Source: Lachnospiraceae bacterium
Lineage (GTDB): Bacteria > Bacillota > Clostridia > Lachnospirales > Lachnospiraceae
NCBI GenBank assembly: GCA_024682075.1
Contig: JAIKZQ010000006.1
Location: forward strand, 124,001-188,000
Length of the DNA: 64,000 bases
Reading direction: 5' to 3'
Below are positions 54,672 through 63,718 of this stretch, piece after piece (within the stretch, counting starts at the first letter, position 1; every line of letters begins with the position of its first letter). Below the pieces are notes generated by a model. It was not told the origin of the DNA, did not search any database, and saw nothing but the letters and a program-made list of their open reading frames with translations. A program made the position numbers and the translations under genes.

Positions 54672-56159
54672 ATGAAAGAAGTTAGTTATTCAAGCACCAG
54701 AGGTGATGCTGCCCGTTACACGGCATCGATGGCCATTCTCAAAGGACTTGCTCCCGATGGCGGATTGTTTGTGCCCGACAGCATTCCCGCTTTTGATAAG
54801 ACTCTTAAGGAATTATCCGAAATGGATTATCAGGGCCTTGCTTACGAGGTCATGAAGCTGTTCCTTACGGATTATACGGAGGATGAGCTTAAAGGCTGCA
54901 TCGCCGCTGCATATGATTCCAAGTTCGATACCGAGGAGATCGCTCCTTTGTCTGAAAGCTGCGGTTCATATTATCTTGAGCTTTTCCACGGTGCGACCAT
55001 CGCGTTCAAGGACATGGCGCTTTCACTTCTTCCTCATCTCATGACTACGGCTGCCAAAAAGAACGGCCTTGACAAGGAGATCGTCATTCTTACCGCTACC
55101 AGCGGAGATACCGGTAAAGCTGCACTTGCAGGATTTGCGGACGTTCCCGGAACGAGGATCGTGGTCTTTTATCCCAAGAGCGGAGTATCGCCCATCCAGG
55201 AAAAGCAGATGGTCACCCAGCGCGGCGCCAACACAATGGTAGTTGGCATTCACGGCAACTTCGATGATGCGCAGACCGGAGTAAAGAAGATATTCGGAGA
55301 TGCCGAATTTGCTGCGGAACTTGATAAGAAGGGCTTTGTATTTTCATCTGCCAACTCGATCAACATCGGACGTCTTGTTCCTCAGATCTGCTACTACGTT
55401 TATGCCTATACCAGGCTTCTTAAAGAAGGCAGGATAGCGGACGGAGATGAGATCAATGTCTGCGTTCCCACCGGTAATTTCGGCAACATCCTTGCCGCAT
55501 TTTATGCGAAGAACATGGGACTTCCCATCGGAAAGCTCATCTGTGCTTCCAATACCAATAAAGTTCTTTTCGATTTCTTTGAATCGGGTACCTATGACAG
55601 GAACAGGGAGTTCCACGTAACTACTTCACCTTCGATGGACATCCTTATTTCCAGCAACCTTGAAAGACTCATCTATTACATTGCCGGAAATGACGCATCC
55701 AGATGTGCCGAACTCATGGGAGAGCTTTCCGGAAACGGCAAGTACACCATCACCGACTCGGAGAAGGCCGGACTTAAGGATTTCTTCGGCGGATATGCGG
55801 ATGAGAAGCAGACTGCAGAGCAGATCGACAAGATATACAGGGAATCCGGATATGTGATCGATACTCACACCGCCGTTGCTTCATACGTCTGTGATGCATA
55901 CAAGGCTGCAACCGGTGACAACAAGCCTGTTGTTATCGCATCAACGGCAAGCCCTTATAAGTTCACCAGATCCGTCATGAATTCCATTGATCCCGAGTAT
56001 GACAAGAAGACTGACTTCGAACTTATCGATGATCTTGCGAAGCTTTCCAATACCTCGATACCTCAGGCCATCGAAGATATCAGGTCCGCACCTGTGCTTC
56101 ACAATACAGAATGTGATGTTGATGAGATGAAGTCGGTAATAGCAGGATTTTTAAAATGA
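54672..56159 (+). CDS. thrC: Threonine synthase
   Basis: A 495-residue PLP enzyme converting O-phosphohomoserine to threonine. N-terminal YSSTRGDAARYTASMAILKG, LAPDGGLFVP and the PLP-lysine motif FHGATIAFKDMAL are diagnostic. TATSGDTGKAAL and VPTGNFGNILAA bind the phosphate. GGAAGGATGA precedes the ATG. The stop overlaps the M24 peptidase start by four bases. Confidence 0.96.
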   Translation: MKEVSYSSTRGDAARYTASMAILKGLAPDGGLFVPDSIPAFDKTLKELSEMDYQGLAYEVMKLFLTDYTEDELKGCIAAAYDSKFDTEEIAPLSESCGSYYLELFHGATIAFKDMALSLLPHLMTTAAKKNGLDKEIVILTATSGDTGKAALAGFADVPGTRIVVFYPKSGVSPIQEKQMVTQRGANTMVVGIHGNFDDAQTGVKKIFGDAEFAAELDKKGFVFSSANSINIGRLVPQICYYVYAYTRLLKEGRIADGDEINVCVPTGNFGNILAAFYAKNMGLPIGKLICASNTNKVLFDFFESGTYDRNREFHVTTSPSMDILISSNLERLIYYIAGNDASRCAELMGELSGNGKYTITDSEKAGLKDFFGGYADEKQTAEQIDKIYRESGYVIDTHTAVASYVCDAYKAATGDNKPVVIASTASPYKFTRSVMNSIDPEYDKKTDFELIDDLAKLSNTSIPQAIEDIRSAPVLHNTECDVDEMKSVIAGFLK

Positions 56160-57973
56160 TCAGACATTCAGCAGGGACATATACAGACAGAATAGATCAG
56201 CTTAAGAAAGAAATGAGAACCGCAGGGATCACCGCATATTATGTTCCCTGCGGTGATTTTCATATGTCGGAATATATATCCGATCATTTCAAGTGCAGGG
56301 AATTCCTGTCGGGATTCGACGGCTCGAACGGTGAGATGATCATCACTGCAGGCGAGGCATTACTGTGGACGGACGGCAGATACTTCCTTCAGGCAGAAGA
56401 GCAGCTTCAGGGCACCGGGATAAAACTCATGAAGATGGGAGAGCCCGGAGTTCCGAAGATCTCGGAATTCCTTAAGAATGAGCTTAAAGAAGGAGATGTT
56501 ATCGGCTTTGACGGAAGGTGCGTATCGGGCGGTTTTTATGACAGACTTCTCGAAGCCCTTGAAGGCCTTGATGTATCTTTTGTCACGGACATTGACCTTG
56601 TCGGAAAGATATGGGCTGACAGGCCTTCCCTGCCTTCCGGAAAAGCCTGGATGCTTGATGATAAATACACCGGGATGAACGTCCCCCGCAAACTTGCGAA
56701 GGTAAGGGAAAAACTTGCCGAAGATGATCTTGAGGTGCTGATGATATCATCGCTTGATGACATTGCATGGCTCATGAATTTCAGGGGCAGTGACATAGAT
56801 TATAATCCCGTGACCCTTTCATATGCCGTGATAACAGCAGATGATGCGGTCCTTTACATGTCTCCGGACAAGTCCGCGGATATCTGCGGGGTTTTGGAAA
56901 ACTATGGGATAAGGATCAGGGACTATGAGGATATCTTTGAGGACGTAAAGAGCCTGACTGACGGAAAGCGGGTTTCATACGATCCCGAGCGCACCAATCT
57001 GAGACTTATCAGTTCTATTCCGGAAAGCGCGAAGATAACAAAAAAATGGTCGCCCACCATGATGCTCAAGGGCGTTAAGAATGACATTGAATGTGACAAC
57101 GAGCGCTCCGCTCATGTTTCCGACGGAGTTGCCGTAACTAAGATCATCCGTTACATCAAGTCACTTAGAGACACTAAAGAGCTTGAATGCGGAAAAGTGA
57201 CGGAACTTGACATTGCCGAAAAACTTCTGGGATTCAGAAAAGAGGCAGAGGATTTCATTGAAGAGAGCTTTGCTCCGATAATTGCCGCAGGTGCCCACGG
57301 GGCCATAATCCATTATGAGCCCACGGAAGAAACCAATGCAGCGCTCACCCCGGACAGCATAGTGCTCATGGATACGGGCGGACAGTACCTCAAGGGCACG
57401 ACGGATATCACAAGAAGCGTACTTCTGGGAAGGGCCACTGATAAGATGAAGACGCTTTATACAGCAGTGCTGAAGGGCAATCTTGCACTTTCGTCGGTTG
57501 TTTTCAGGAAAGGCACTGCGGGAAGGAGCCTTGATCTTCTTGCGAGGAAGCCCCTCTGGGATCTGGGATATGATTACAGACACGGAACCGGTCACGGAGT
57601 CGGATATCTTCTCAACGTGCATGAAGGCCCGCAGAATATCTCGACAAGCGTTTCGTCCAAAGGAGACACCCCTTTTGAGACGGGGATGATCACGTCGGAC
57701 GAGCCGGGAGTATACCTGGAAGGAGAATTCGGCATCAGGACCGAGAACATGATCCTGTGCGTTCCACGAAATACAAATGAATACGGGGATTTTTACGGAT
57801 TTGACGTGCTTACGCTTGTTCCCTATGACAGGGACCTCATCGACAAAAAAATGCTCACGGAAGAAGAGATAAGACTCGTTGATGAATATCACGAAAGAGT
57901 ATACGGAGAACTTTCTCCTTATCTTGACGAAGATGAGAAAAAATGGCTTCGTGGGGTGACGCTTCCGCTATGA
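56156..57973 (+). CDS. Xaa-Pro aminopeptidase (M24B family)
   Basis: A 605-residue cytosolic metallopeptidase with two creatinase-like N-terminal domains and a C-terminal pita-bread M24 domain. Metal ligands are recognised in LMDTGGQYLKGTTDITRSVL (two Asp), GTGHGVGYLLNVHEGP (His), TSDEPGVY (Glu) and GIRTENM (Glu). The length matches the long eukaryote-like aminopeptidase P found in Firmicutes. It is coupled to thrC by overlap, and a terminator follows. Confidence 0.94.
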   Translation: MIRHSAGTYTDRIDQLKKEMRTAGITAYYVPCGDFHMSEYISDHFKCREFLSGFDGSNGEMIITAGEALLWTDGRYFLQAEEQLQGTGIKLMKMGEPGVPKISEFLKNELKEGDVIGFDGRCVSGGFYDRLLEALEGLDVSFVTDIDLVGKIWADRPSLPSGKAWMLDDKYTGMNVPRKLAKVREKLAEDDLEVLMISSLDDIAWLMNFRGSDIDYNPVTLSYAVITADDAVLYMSPDKSADICGVLENYGIRIRDYEDIFEDVKSLTDGKRVSYDPERTNLRLISSIPESAKITKKWSPTMMLKGVKNDIECDNERSAHVSDGVAVTKIIRYIKSLRDTKELECGKVTELDIAEKLLGFRKEAEDFIEESFAPIIAAGAHGAIIHYEPTEETNAALTPDSIVLMDTGGQYLKGTTDITRSVLLGRATDKMKTLYTAVLKGNLALSSVVFRKGTAGRSLDLLARKPLWDLGYDYRHGTGHGVGYLLNVHEGPQNISTSVSSKGDTPFETGMITSDEPGVYLEGEFGIRTENMILCVPRNTNEYGDFYGFDVLTLVPYDRDLIDKKMLTEEEIRLVDEYHERVYGELSPYLDEDEKKWLRGVTLPL

Positions 57974-57975
57974 AA

Positions 57976-58023
57976 AAAAGCCTGCTGTGACAGTGATGTG
58001 AACACCTGTTATCGCAGGCTTTT
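57976..58023 (+). terminator. Rho-independent terminator
   Basis: AAAAGCCTGC / GCAGGCTTTT stem with an inner ACAG / CTGT pairing, ending in a short T-run, directly after the M24 peptidase stop. Confidence 0.85.
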
Positions 58024-58026
58024 CGA

Positions 58027-58055
58027 TTGACTTTTAATACCTGATTTGAGATAAT
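58027..58055 (+). promoter_or_regulatory. pckA: Promoter of pckA
   Basis: TTGACT and GATAAT are separated by 17 bases, about 63 bases before the start codon. A TTGTG-13-CACAA inverted repeat lies downstream in the leader (58071-58093) and could be an operator. Confidence 0.65.
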
Positions 58056-58118
58056 AAAAAGCGATTTCGGTTGTGTCTTGAAACCGTCACAAAATAATCT
58101 AAGAAAAGAGGAATCAGT

Positions 58119-59732
58119 ATGGCAAACATCGATCTTTCCCAGTATGGCATCACAGGTGTATCCGAGATTGTCTACAATCCCGATTACGATACTCTGTACA
58201 GCGAAGAGCTGAAGCCTGAACTTACCGGCTATGACAAGGGCCAGGTTACCGAGCTCGGCGCAGTTAACGTCATGACAGGTGTTTACACCGGACGTTCTCC
58301 TAAAGACAAGTTCATCGTCATGGATGACAAGTCCAAGGATACCGTATGGTGGACCACTCCCGAATATCCCAACGATAACCATCCTGCTACTCAGGAAGCA
58401 TGGGATGCTTGTAAGAAGCTTGCAGTAGAGGAACTTTCCGGCAAGAGACTTTTCGTAGTCGATGCTTTCTGTGGTGCTAACAAGGATACCAGAATGGCTG
58501 TCCGCTTCATCATGGAAGTAGCTTGGCAGGCACATTTCGTAACCAACATGTTCATCAAGCCTTCAGCAGAAGAGCAGGAGAACTTTAAGCCCGATTTCAT
58601 CGTTTACACCGCTTCCAAGGCTAAGGTAGACAATTACAAGGAGCTTGGCCTCAATTCCGAGACCGCAGTTCTTTTCAATGTTACTTCCCGTGAGCAGGTT
58701 ATCCTTAACACCTGGTACGGCGGAGAGATGAAGAAGGGTATGTTCTCAATGCAGAACTACTTCCTTCCTCTTCAGGGAATGGCTTCCATGCACTGCTCCG
58801 CAAACACCGATATGGAAGGCAAGCACACTGCCATCTTCTTCGGACTTTCCGGAACCGGCAAGACCACCCTTTCAACCGATCCCAAGAGACTTCTCATCGG
58901 TGATGACGAGCACGGCTGGGACGACAATGGCGTATTCAACCTTGAAGGCGGATGCTATGCTAAGGTCATCGGCCTTGACAAGGAGCATGAGCCTGACATC
59001 TATGGCGCTATCGTTAAGAACGCTCTTCTCGAGAACGTTACCGTAGATGCTGAAGGCAAGATCGATTTTGACGATAAGAGCGTTACCGAGAACACCCGTG
59101 TATCTTATCCCATCGAGCACATCAAGAACATCGCTAAGAATGTAAACGGCGTATCCGCAGGCCCTGCAGCTGAGAATGTCATCTTCCTTTCGGCTGACGC
59201 TTTCGGAGTACTTCCTCCCGTTTCCATCCTTACTCCCGAGCAGACTCAGTATTACTTCCTCAGCGGATTCACTGCTAAGCTTGCAGGAACCGAGCGCGGA
59301 ATCACCGAGCCTACTCCTACCTTCTCAGCTTGCTTCGGACAGGCATTCCTTGAGCTTCATCCCACCAAGTACGGTGAGGAACTTGTCAAGAAGATGGAGA
59401 AGAGCGGTGCTAAGGCATATCTCGTAAATACCGGATGGAACGGAACCGGAAAGAGAATCTCCATTCCCGATACCAGAGGAATCATTGATGCTATCCTTAA
59501 CGGAGACATCAAGAAGGCTCCTACCAAGAAGATCCCTTACTTCGATTTCGAGGTTCCCACCGAGCTTCCCGGCGTTTCCACCGAGATCCTCGATCCCAGA
59601 GACACCTATGCTGATGCTTCCGAATGGGAAGAGAAGGCAAAGGATCTTGCAGGACGTTTCATCAAGAACTTCAAGAAGTATGAGACCAACGAAGCAGGCA
59701 AGGCTCTTGTTGCTGCAGGCCCTCAGCTTTGA
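58119..59732 (+). CDS. pckA: Phosphoenolpyruvate carboxykinase (ATP)
   Basis: A 537-residue enzyme interconverting oxaloacetate + ATP and PEP + CO2 + ADP. The kinase-1a P-loop [13 protein letters not shown], the second motif [20 protein letters not shown], the [14 protein letters not shown] substrate loop and [11 protein letters not shown] are all present. It has its own promoter, an AGAGGA site and a terminator. In anaerobes of this type it commonly runs in the direction of oxaloacetate and ATP formation. Confidence 0.97.
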   Translation: MANIDLSQYGITGVSEIVYNPDYDTLYSEELKPELTGYDKGQVTELGAVNVMTGVYTGRSPKDKFIVMDDKSKDTVWWTTPEYPNDNHPATQEAWDACKKLAVEELSGKRLFVVDAFCGANKDTRMAVRFIMEVAWQAHFVTNMFIKPSAEEQENFKPDFIVYTASKAKVDNYKELGLNSETAVLFNVTSREQVILNTWYGGEMKKGMFSMQNYFLPLQGMASMHCSANTDMEGKHTAIFFGLSGTGKTTLSTDPKRLLIGDDEHGWDDNGVFNLEGGCYAKVIGLDKEHEPDIYGAIVKNALLENVTVDAEGKIDFDDKSVTENTRVSYPIEHIKNIAKNVNGVSAGPAAENVIFLSADAFGVLPPVSILTPEQTQYYFLSGFTAKLAGTERGITEPTPTFSACFGQAFLELHPTKYGEELVKKMEKSGAKAYLVNTGWNGTGKRISIPDTRGIIDAILNGDIKKAPTKKIPYFDFEVPTELPGVSTEILDPRDTYADASEWEEKAKDLAGRFIKNFKKYETNEAGKALVAAGPQL

Positions 59733-59753
59733 TCTTTAAGACAGTTTGACATT

Positions 59754-59787
59754 ACGGGGATGGCAGATTGCTGTCCCCGTTTTTTTG
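59754..59787 (+). terminator. Rho-independent terminator of pckA
   Basis: ACGGGGA / TCCCCGT stem, with inner GCAG / CTG pairing, followed by seven to eight T. Confidence 0.93.
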
Positions 59788-59794
59788 GAAAGAC

Positions 59795-61351
59795 ATGAAC
59801 AGTCGGTCAGGAATATCCGAAAAGATCATATATGCCCTTCTGGCGGCCTTTACGCTGTGCATGATCTGCATTCATGCCGTAAGGCTTCCTTTTAACGTGT
59901 TCTGGGTGGACACGGCTTTTTCCGTTGACCTGATAAGGCTTCCGATCCGTGAAATGCTTGCAGCTACGGCGGTGAATGAGCACCCGCCTTTTTACTATCT
60001 GTTTGGTAAGTTCGTGACCACGATCCTTGGTGACAGACCCGCATCGTTTCGCGCAACCGGATTCATTCCATATCTGGGGATACTGATCCTTGCACATACC
60101 TATGTCAGGAAGCATTTCGGGATCGTTCCCGCCATTATCATTACAGCCTTTGCCTCACTTACTCCGACCTCGGTCATATATGTGATGGAGACAAGGATGT
60201 ATGAACTGGGATGCTTTTTGATGCTTGCGGCTTTTCTGTCCATGCATCAGCTGATGTGCTACGCGGATGAGCGCAGAAACGGGAAATGGATCCTTTTCTA
60301 TTTCCTGAGCATGATGACCGCCTATACTCACTATTATCTGACTGTTGCCGTCTGCATCTTATATCTTTCGCTGATCCTCTTTTGCATAGTGAACAGAAAA
60401 GACATCGCACGCTGCATGATCTGTTCGGTGCTTGCGATCCTTTCGTATCTCCCCTGGCTCGGCGTGATGCTGAAGAATTTCGGAGTCAGAGCGGGAGACT
60501 GGTGGGCCGAAGGTTTCTCGGGCTTTGACGAGAGCATGTGTGAGATCTTCGGACTGAAGAGATTCTATCTTCCGGCACTTTTCTTTGCAGCGGTACTTGT
60601 CTGCGGGAAGGTTGTCGAAAGCAGACATATTCGGAAAAAAACCGCTTCCGGAGATTCGGCTTCTTTAACTTCGGGCGACGGACGCGAAAAACAGAGCGGG
60701 TCGGAAAAGCCTGCCGGCAGAGCAATGCTCTGGTTTCTGATTACGGGCATTCTCGTGATCGCACTTGTGATGGCAGTCGGAGCACTGGTTTCGATCCTTG
60801 TAAGGCCTCTGTTTTTGTCCAGATATGTATATCCTCTTGCATCGATAGGATGGCTTTTGTTCGGGATGGGGCTGGGATCAGCCGGAGAATGGCTTGCCGG
60901 GATGATCCCCGAAGACAAAAAGAAGCTTTCTTTTGCGGCAAAGCTTGCCCCGGCGGTTGTGGCATTTTTGATCGCTGCCTTTGCCTTGAAGACTTTTTAC
61001 GGAGTATACAGGGATAACCGGGATGTTCAGAGACAGTACTCGGAAGAGACCGCAGCTTTTCTTGATGAAGTCACGATCCCTGCAGGAAGTGTCATCTATT
61101 CTTCGATCGAGCAGGAAGAGTTCACGATAGCGGGCTGTTATTTCCCGGGAACCGATGTTTATATTGAAAATGCGCTGTTTTATTACAGTATTCCCGTGCA
61201 GGATGAGTTTTATCTGGTCTGGCAGATTTCTGCCGTCGATGTCACGGTTCAAAATCTGGATTCCTACGGGTACGGATGCAGCCTTATAAAGTCCGGCGGA
61301 ACCCTCGGTTTACAGCGGGACGTGAGCATCTTATTTTGTAAAAAATATTGA
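59795..61351 (+). CDS. GT-C-fold membrane glycosyltransferase (family 39-like)
   Basis: 518 residues with about 10-11 membrane helices. The N-terminal loop carries DTAFSVDLIRLPIREML and NEHPPFYYLFGKFVT, the pattern of PMT/ArnT-like enzymes that use polyprenyl-phosphate sugars. A soluble C-terminal region (410-518) contains VIYSSIEQEE. ATG 59795 is chosen because earlier in-frame starts lie inside the pckA terminator; the Shine-Dalgarno site (GGAAAG) is short. The acceptor is unknown, presumably a cell-surface polymer or protein. There is no clear own promoter, so it may rely on read-through. Confidence 0.82.
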   Translation: MNSRSGISEKIIYALLAAFTLCMICIHAVRLPFNVFWVDTAFSVDLIRLPIREMLAATAVNEHPPFYYLFGKFVTTILGDRPASFRATGFIPYLGILILAHTYVRKHFGIVPAIIITAFASLTPTSVIYVMETRMYELGCFLMLAAFLSMHQLMCYADERRNGKWILFYFLSMMTAYTHYYLTVAVCILYLSLILFCIVNRKDIARCMICSVLAILSYLPWLGVMLKNFGVRAGDWWAEGFSGFDESMCEIFGLKRFYLPALFFAAVLVCGKVVESRHIRKKTASGDSASLTSGDGREKQSGSEKPAGRAMLWFLITGILVIALVMAVGALVSILVRPLFLSRYVYPLASIGWLLFGMGLGSAGEWLAGMIPEDKKKLSFAAKLAPAVVAFLIAAFALKTFYGVYRDNRDVQRQYSEETAAFLDEVTIPAGSVIYSSIEQEEFTIAGCYFPGTDVYIENALFYYSIPVQDEFYLVWQISAVDVTVQNLDSYGYGCSLIKSGGTLGLQRDVSILFCKKY

Positions 61352-61377
61352 TAACACCTACGTTTCTATACTATAAT
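61348..61377 (+). promoter_or_regulatory. Promoter of the putative 6S RNA
   Basis: TTGATA and a perfect TATAAT are separated by 18 bases, with the start of the RNA expected about 7 bases downstream. Confidence 0.75.
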
Positions 61378-61383
61378 CAAGGT

Positions 61384-61560
61384 AGCCCGAGGTTGATTCC
61401 CTTGTATTTTTTGAACCTACATTTACCTTTAACGGGATTCCTATATCTCATGTCGGCTGTCATGCCCCCATCGGAAGATGCCAGGGGAAGGCAAATGTCA
61501 TGATGCGGTCACCCACCTGGCTTCGGCTAGGCGTCAAAAGGCGAGGGGTCTTCTAAGGGT
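61384..61560 (+). ncRNA. ssrS: Putative 6S RNA (SsrS)
   Basis: A 180-base gene-free interval directly after a near-consensus promoter. It has the layout of clostridial 6S RNA as I remember it: a TTTTTTGAACCTACATTT segment, ACGGGATTCCTATA, an internal stem-loop CCCC-ATC-GGAA-GAT-GCCA-GGGG, and a 3' part with GCGGTCACCCACCTGG, a small CTTCGG loop and GTCAAAAGGCGAGG. 6S RNA mimics an open promoter and sequesters housekeeping RNA polymerase. I could not derive a fully consistent closing stem, so the ends are approximate. Confidence 0.65.
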
Positions 61561-61566
61561 TTTACT

Positions 61567-62586
61567 ATGTTTATGACTGATCTGATAGCAAAGATAAGAA
61601 GATTTGCCATAACCACAAGGCAGCTCAACATAAATGCCTACGCAGCCAGCGCGGCTTTTTTTCTTTTTGTCTCGCTGGTTCCTATTTTAGTACTTATTTG
61701 CAGCATTTTTCCCTATACGGGACTTACCGAAAAGCAGCTGATCGACCTCGTAGAGGCAGCGACTCCGATCATATTCAACAGCTTCCTGGAGGCAATGGTC
61801 GGACAGATCTATGATTCGACAGCCGGGGTCATCACCATATCCATAATCGCCACCATCTGGACTGCGAGCAAGGGTATCATGGCTCTGATCCTCGGACTTG
61901 ACCGCGTCAATGAAGTCAAAGAGGAGAGGAATTATTTTTAGCTGAGGATAGCAAGCTGCTTTTACATGGTCGTGATGCTTATATCGCTGCTGCTCAGCAT
62001 CTCGATAATCGTGCTCGGTACGGATATGTTCAATCGTCTGATCATCCATCTGCACTTTGACGTGTCAATGCTCAAGGATGTGCTGATGAGGCCGAGACTG
62101 CTTTACACTTTCATAATACTGTCGTTTGTCTTCGCACTCTTTTATACCTGGATGCCGTACAGGGGACCCAGGAACAAGCTGACACAGATAAGAGTGCTGA
62201 CCGACAGGAAACTGGTCAGGATCTGGAACGAATCGGATCCTTCTCTTGATGCGGAAGGAAGAAGCCTTCAGACCAAGGGACTGGACCTTATATACAGAAG
62301 ACAGCTTCCCGGAGCATGCTTCGCTTCGGCCGGATGGATAGGCTTTTCGGTCATCTTCACGATGATAGTGAACATGGGATACGGCATTACCCTGTACGGT
62401 GCGATGTCATTCCTCGTCATCTCGATGCTCTGGATATACTGCTGCATGTACCTGCTCCTGCTCGGCGCATATTTCAATCATGTGTGGCCGGATGTGATAA
62501 TCTCTATCAGCAGGTTCAGATCAAGGAAAAACGAAGATTCCCGTTTAAGTGATGACACATTACAGACGGATGATAATAATGCTTAG
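61567..62586 (+). pseudogene. YihY/RbnN-family membrane protein interrupted by one in-frame TAG
   Basis: One continuous frame of 340 codons encodes a six-helix YihY/BrkB-type membrane protein (ASAAFFLFVSLVPILVLICS; ASKGIMALILGLDRVN). Codon 125 (61939-61941) is TAG; the sequence on each side reads straight through without any frame change (VKEERNYF, stop, LRIASCFYMVVMLISLLLS). One base change from AAG, CAG, GAG or TGG would explain it. Translation would give a 124-residue fragment and perhaps a restart at ATG 61966. Loss of function, recent mutation or sequencing error are the options. Its start lies just after the putative 6S RNA. Confidence 0.85.
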
Positions 62587-62612
62587 GCTTATATAAAGCC
62601 GGGAAGGAAGAT

Positions 62613-63632
62613 ATGAAGGAAAAACTTGAAGAGATCAGGCAGAAAGCTCTTGCAAAGATTGCGGAAAGCGACACGCCTGACAAACTCAATGAGGTGAGAG
62701 TTGCCATCCTCGGAAAAAAGGGAGAACTGACTGAAGTCCTTAAGTCCATGAAGGATGTGTCACCCGAAGACCGTCCGAAGGTCGGACAGCTTGTTAATGA
62801 GACCAGGGCCGATATCGAGAAGATCCTTGAGGAGACCAGGAATAAGCTTGAGTCTGCGGCACTTGATCTTCGACTTGCAACAGAGACTATCGATGTCACC
62901 CTTCCCGGTGATGTCCCCACTCCCGGTCACAGACATCCCAACCAGATCGCTCTTGATGAGATCGAAAGAGTATTCATCGGAATGGGATATGAAGTTGTGG
63001 AGGGCCCTGAGATTGAAAAGGATTATTACAATTTCGAGGCGCTCAACATTCCCGCCGATCACCCTGCCAAGGACGAGCAGGATACATTCTACATAAACGG
63101 CGAGATGCTTCTCAGAACACAGACATCCGGCTGCCAGATCCATGAGATGGAAAAAGGAAGACTTCCCATCAGGATGATCGCGCCCGGAAGAGTTTTCCGT
63201 GCCGATGAAGTGGATGCGACACATTCTCCTTCTTTCCATCAGGTTGAAGGACTCGTTGTTGACAAGCATGTTACTTTTGCGGACCTTAAGGGTACTCTTG
63301 AAGAGTTCGCACGTCAGATGTTCGGGGCCGAAACAAAGGTTAAGTTCAGGCCTCATCACTTCCCCTTCACGGAACCTTCCGCAGAGATGGATGTCAGCTG
63401 CTTCAAGTGCGGAGGCAAGGGATGCAGATTCTGTAAGAACGAGGGATGGATCGAGATCCTCGGATGCGGAATGGTTCATCCTCATGTTCTTGAGATGTGC
63501 AAGATCGATCCCAAGGAGTATACCGGCTTTGCATTCGGCGTGGGACTTGAGAGGATAGCGCTTCTTAAGTATGAGATCGACGACATGAGACTTCTGTATG
63601 AGAACGACTACAGATTCCTCAAGCAGTTCTGA
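62613..63632 (+). CDS. pheS: Phenylalanyl-tRNA synthetase alpha subunit
   Basis: A 339-residue catalytic subunit of the alpha2beta2 enzyme. The N-terminal coiled coil (1-90) is followed by the class II core with GHRHPNQIALDEIERVFIGM, motif 2 (RMIAPGRVFRADEVDATHSP), FKCGGKGCRFCKNEGWIE and motif 3 (AFGVGLERIALLKYEIDDMR). GGAAGGAAG precedes the ATG. pheT follows after 86 bases; no T-box leader is seen upstream. Confidence 0.96.
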   Translation: MKEKLEEIRQKALAKIAESDTPDKLNEVRVAILGKKGELTEVLKSMKDVSPEDRPKVGQLVNETRADIEKILEETRNKLESAALDLRLATETIDVTLPGDVPTPGHRHPNQIALDEIERVFIGMGYEVVEGPEIEKDYYNFEALNIPADHPAKDEQDTFYINGEMLLRTQTSGCQIHEMEKGRLPIRMIAPGRVFRADEVDATHSPSFHQVEGLVVDKHVTFADLKGTLEEFARQMFGAETKVKFRPHHFPFTEPSAEMDVSCFKCGGKGCRFCKNEGWIEILGCGMVHPHVLEMCKIDPKEYTGFAFGVGLERIALLKYEIDDMRLLYENDYRFLKQF

Positions 63633-63661
63633 TGCCCGGTGTGCTTATGAAATGACATTTT

Positions 63662-63686
63662 CTGCGGGCCGGACTTAAGGCCGCAG
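63662..63686 (+). other. Hairpin between pheS and pheT
   Basis: CTGCGG / CCGCAG 6-bp inverted repeat, with an inner GGCC / GGCC possibility, 33 bases before the pheT start. There is no U-tract, so it more likely affects mRNA processing or stability than termination. Confidence 0.35.
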
Positions 63687-63718
63687 CTGAATATATTTGA
63701 AGTTGAAAGGATCATGTT

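Noticed and set aside
58071..58093. TTGTG-13-CACAA in the pckA leader as a Rex or CRP site
   Set aside because: The half-sites and spacing do not fit the Rex (TTGTTAA...) or CRP consensus; it is noted only as a possible operator.
61939..61941. TAG in yihY as a pyrrolysine codon
   Set aside because: No pyl genes are in the window, the protein family has no such residue, and other genes use ordinary stops; a nonsense change is simpler.
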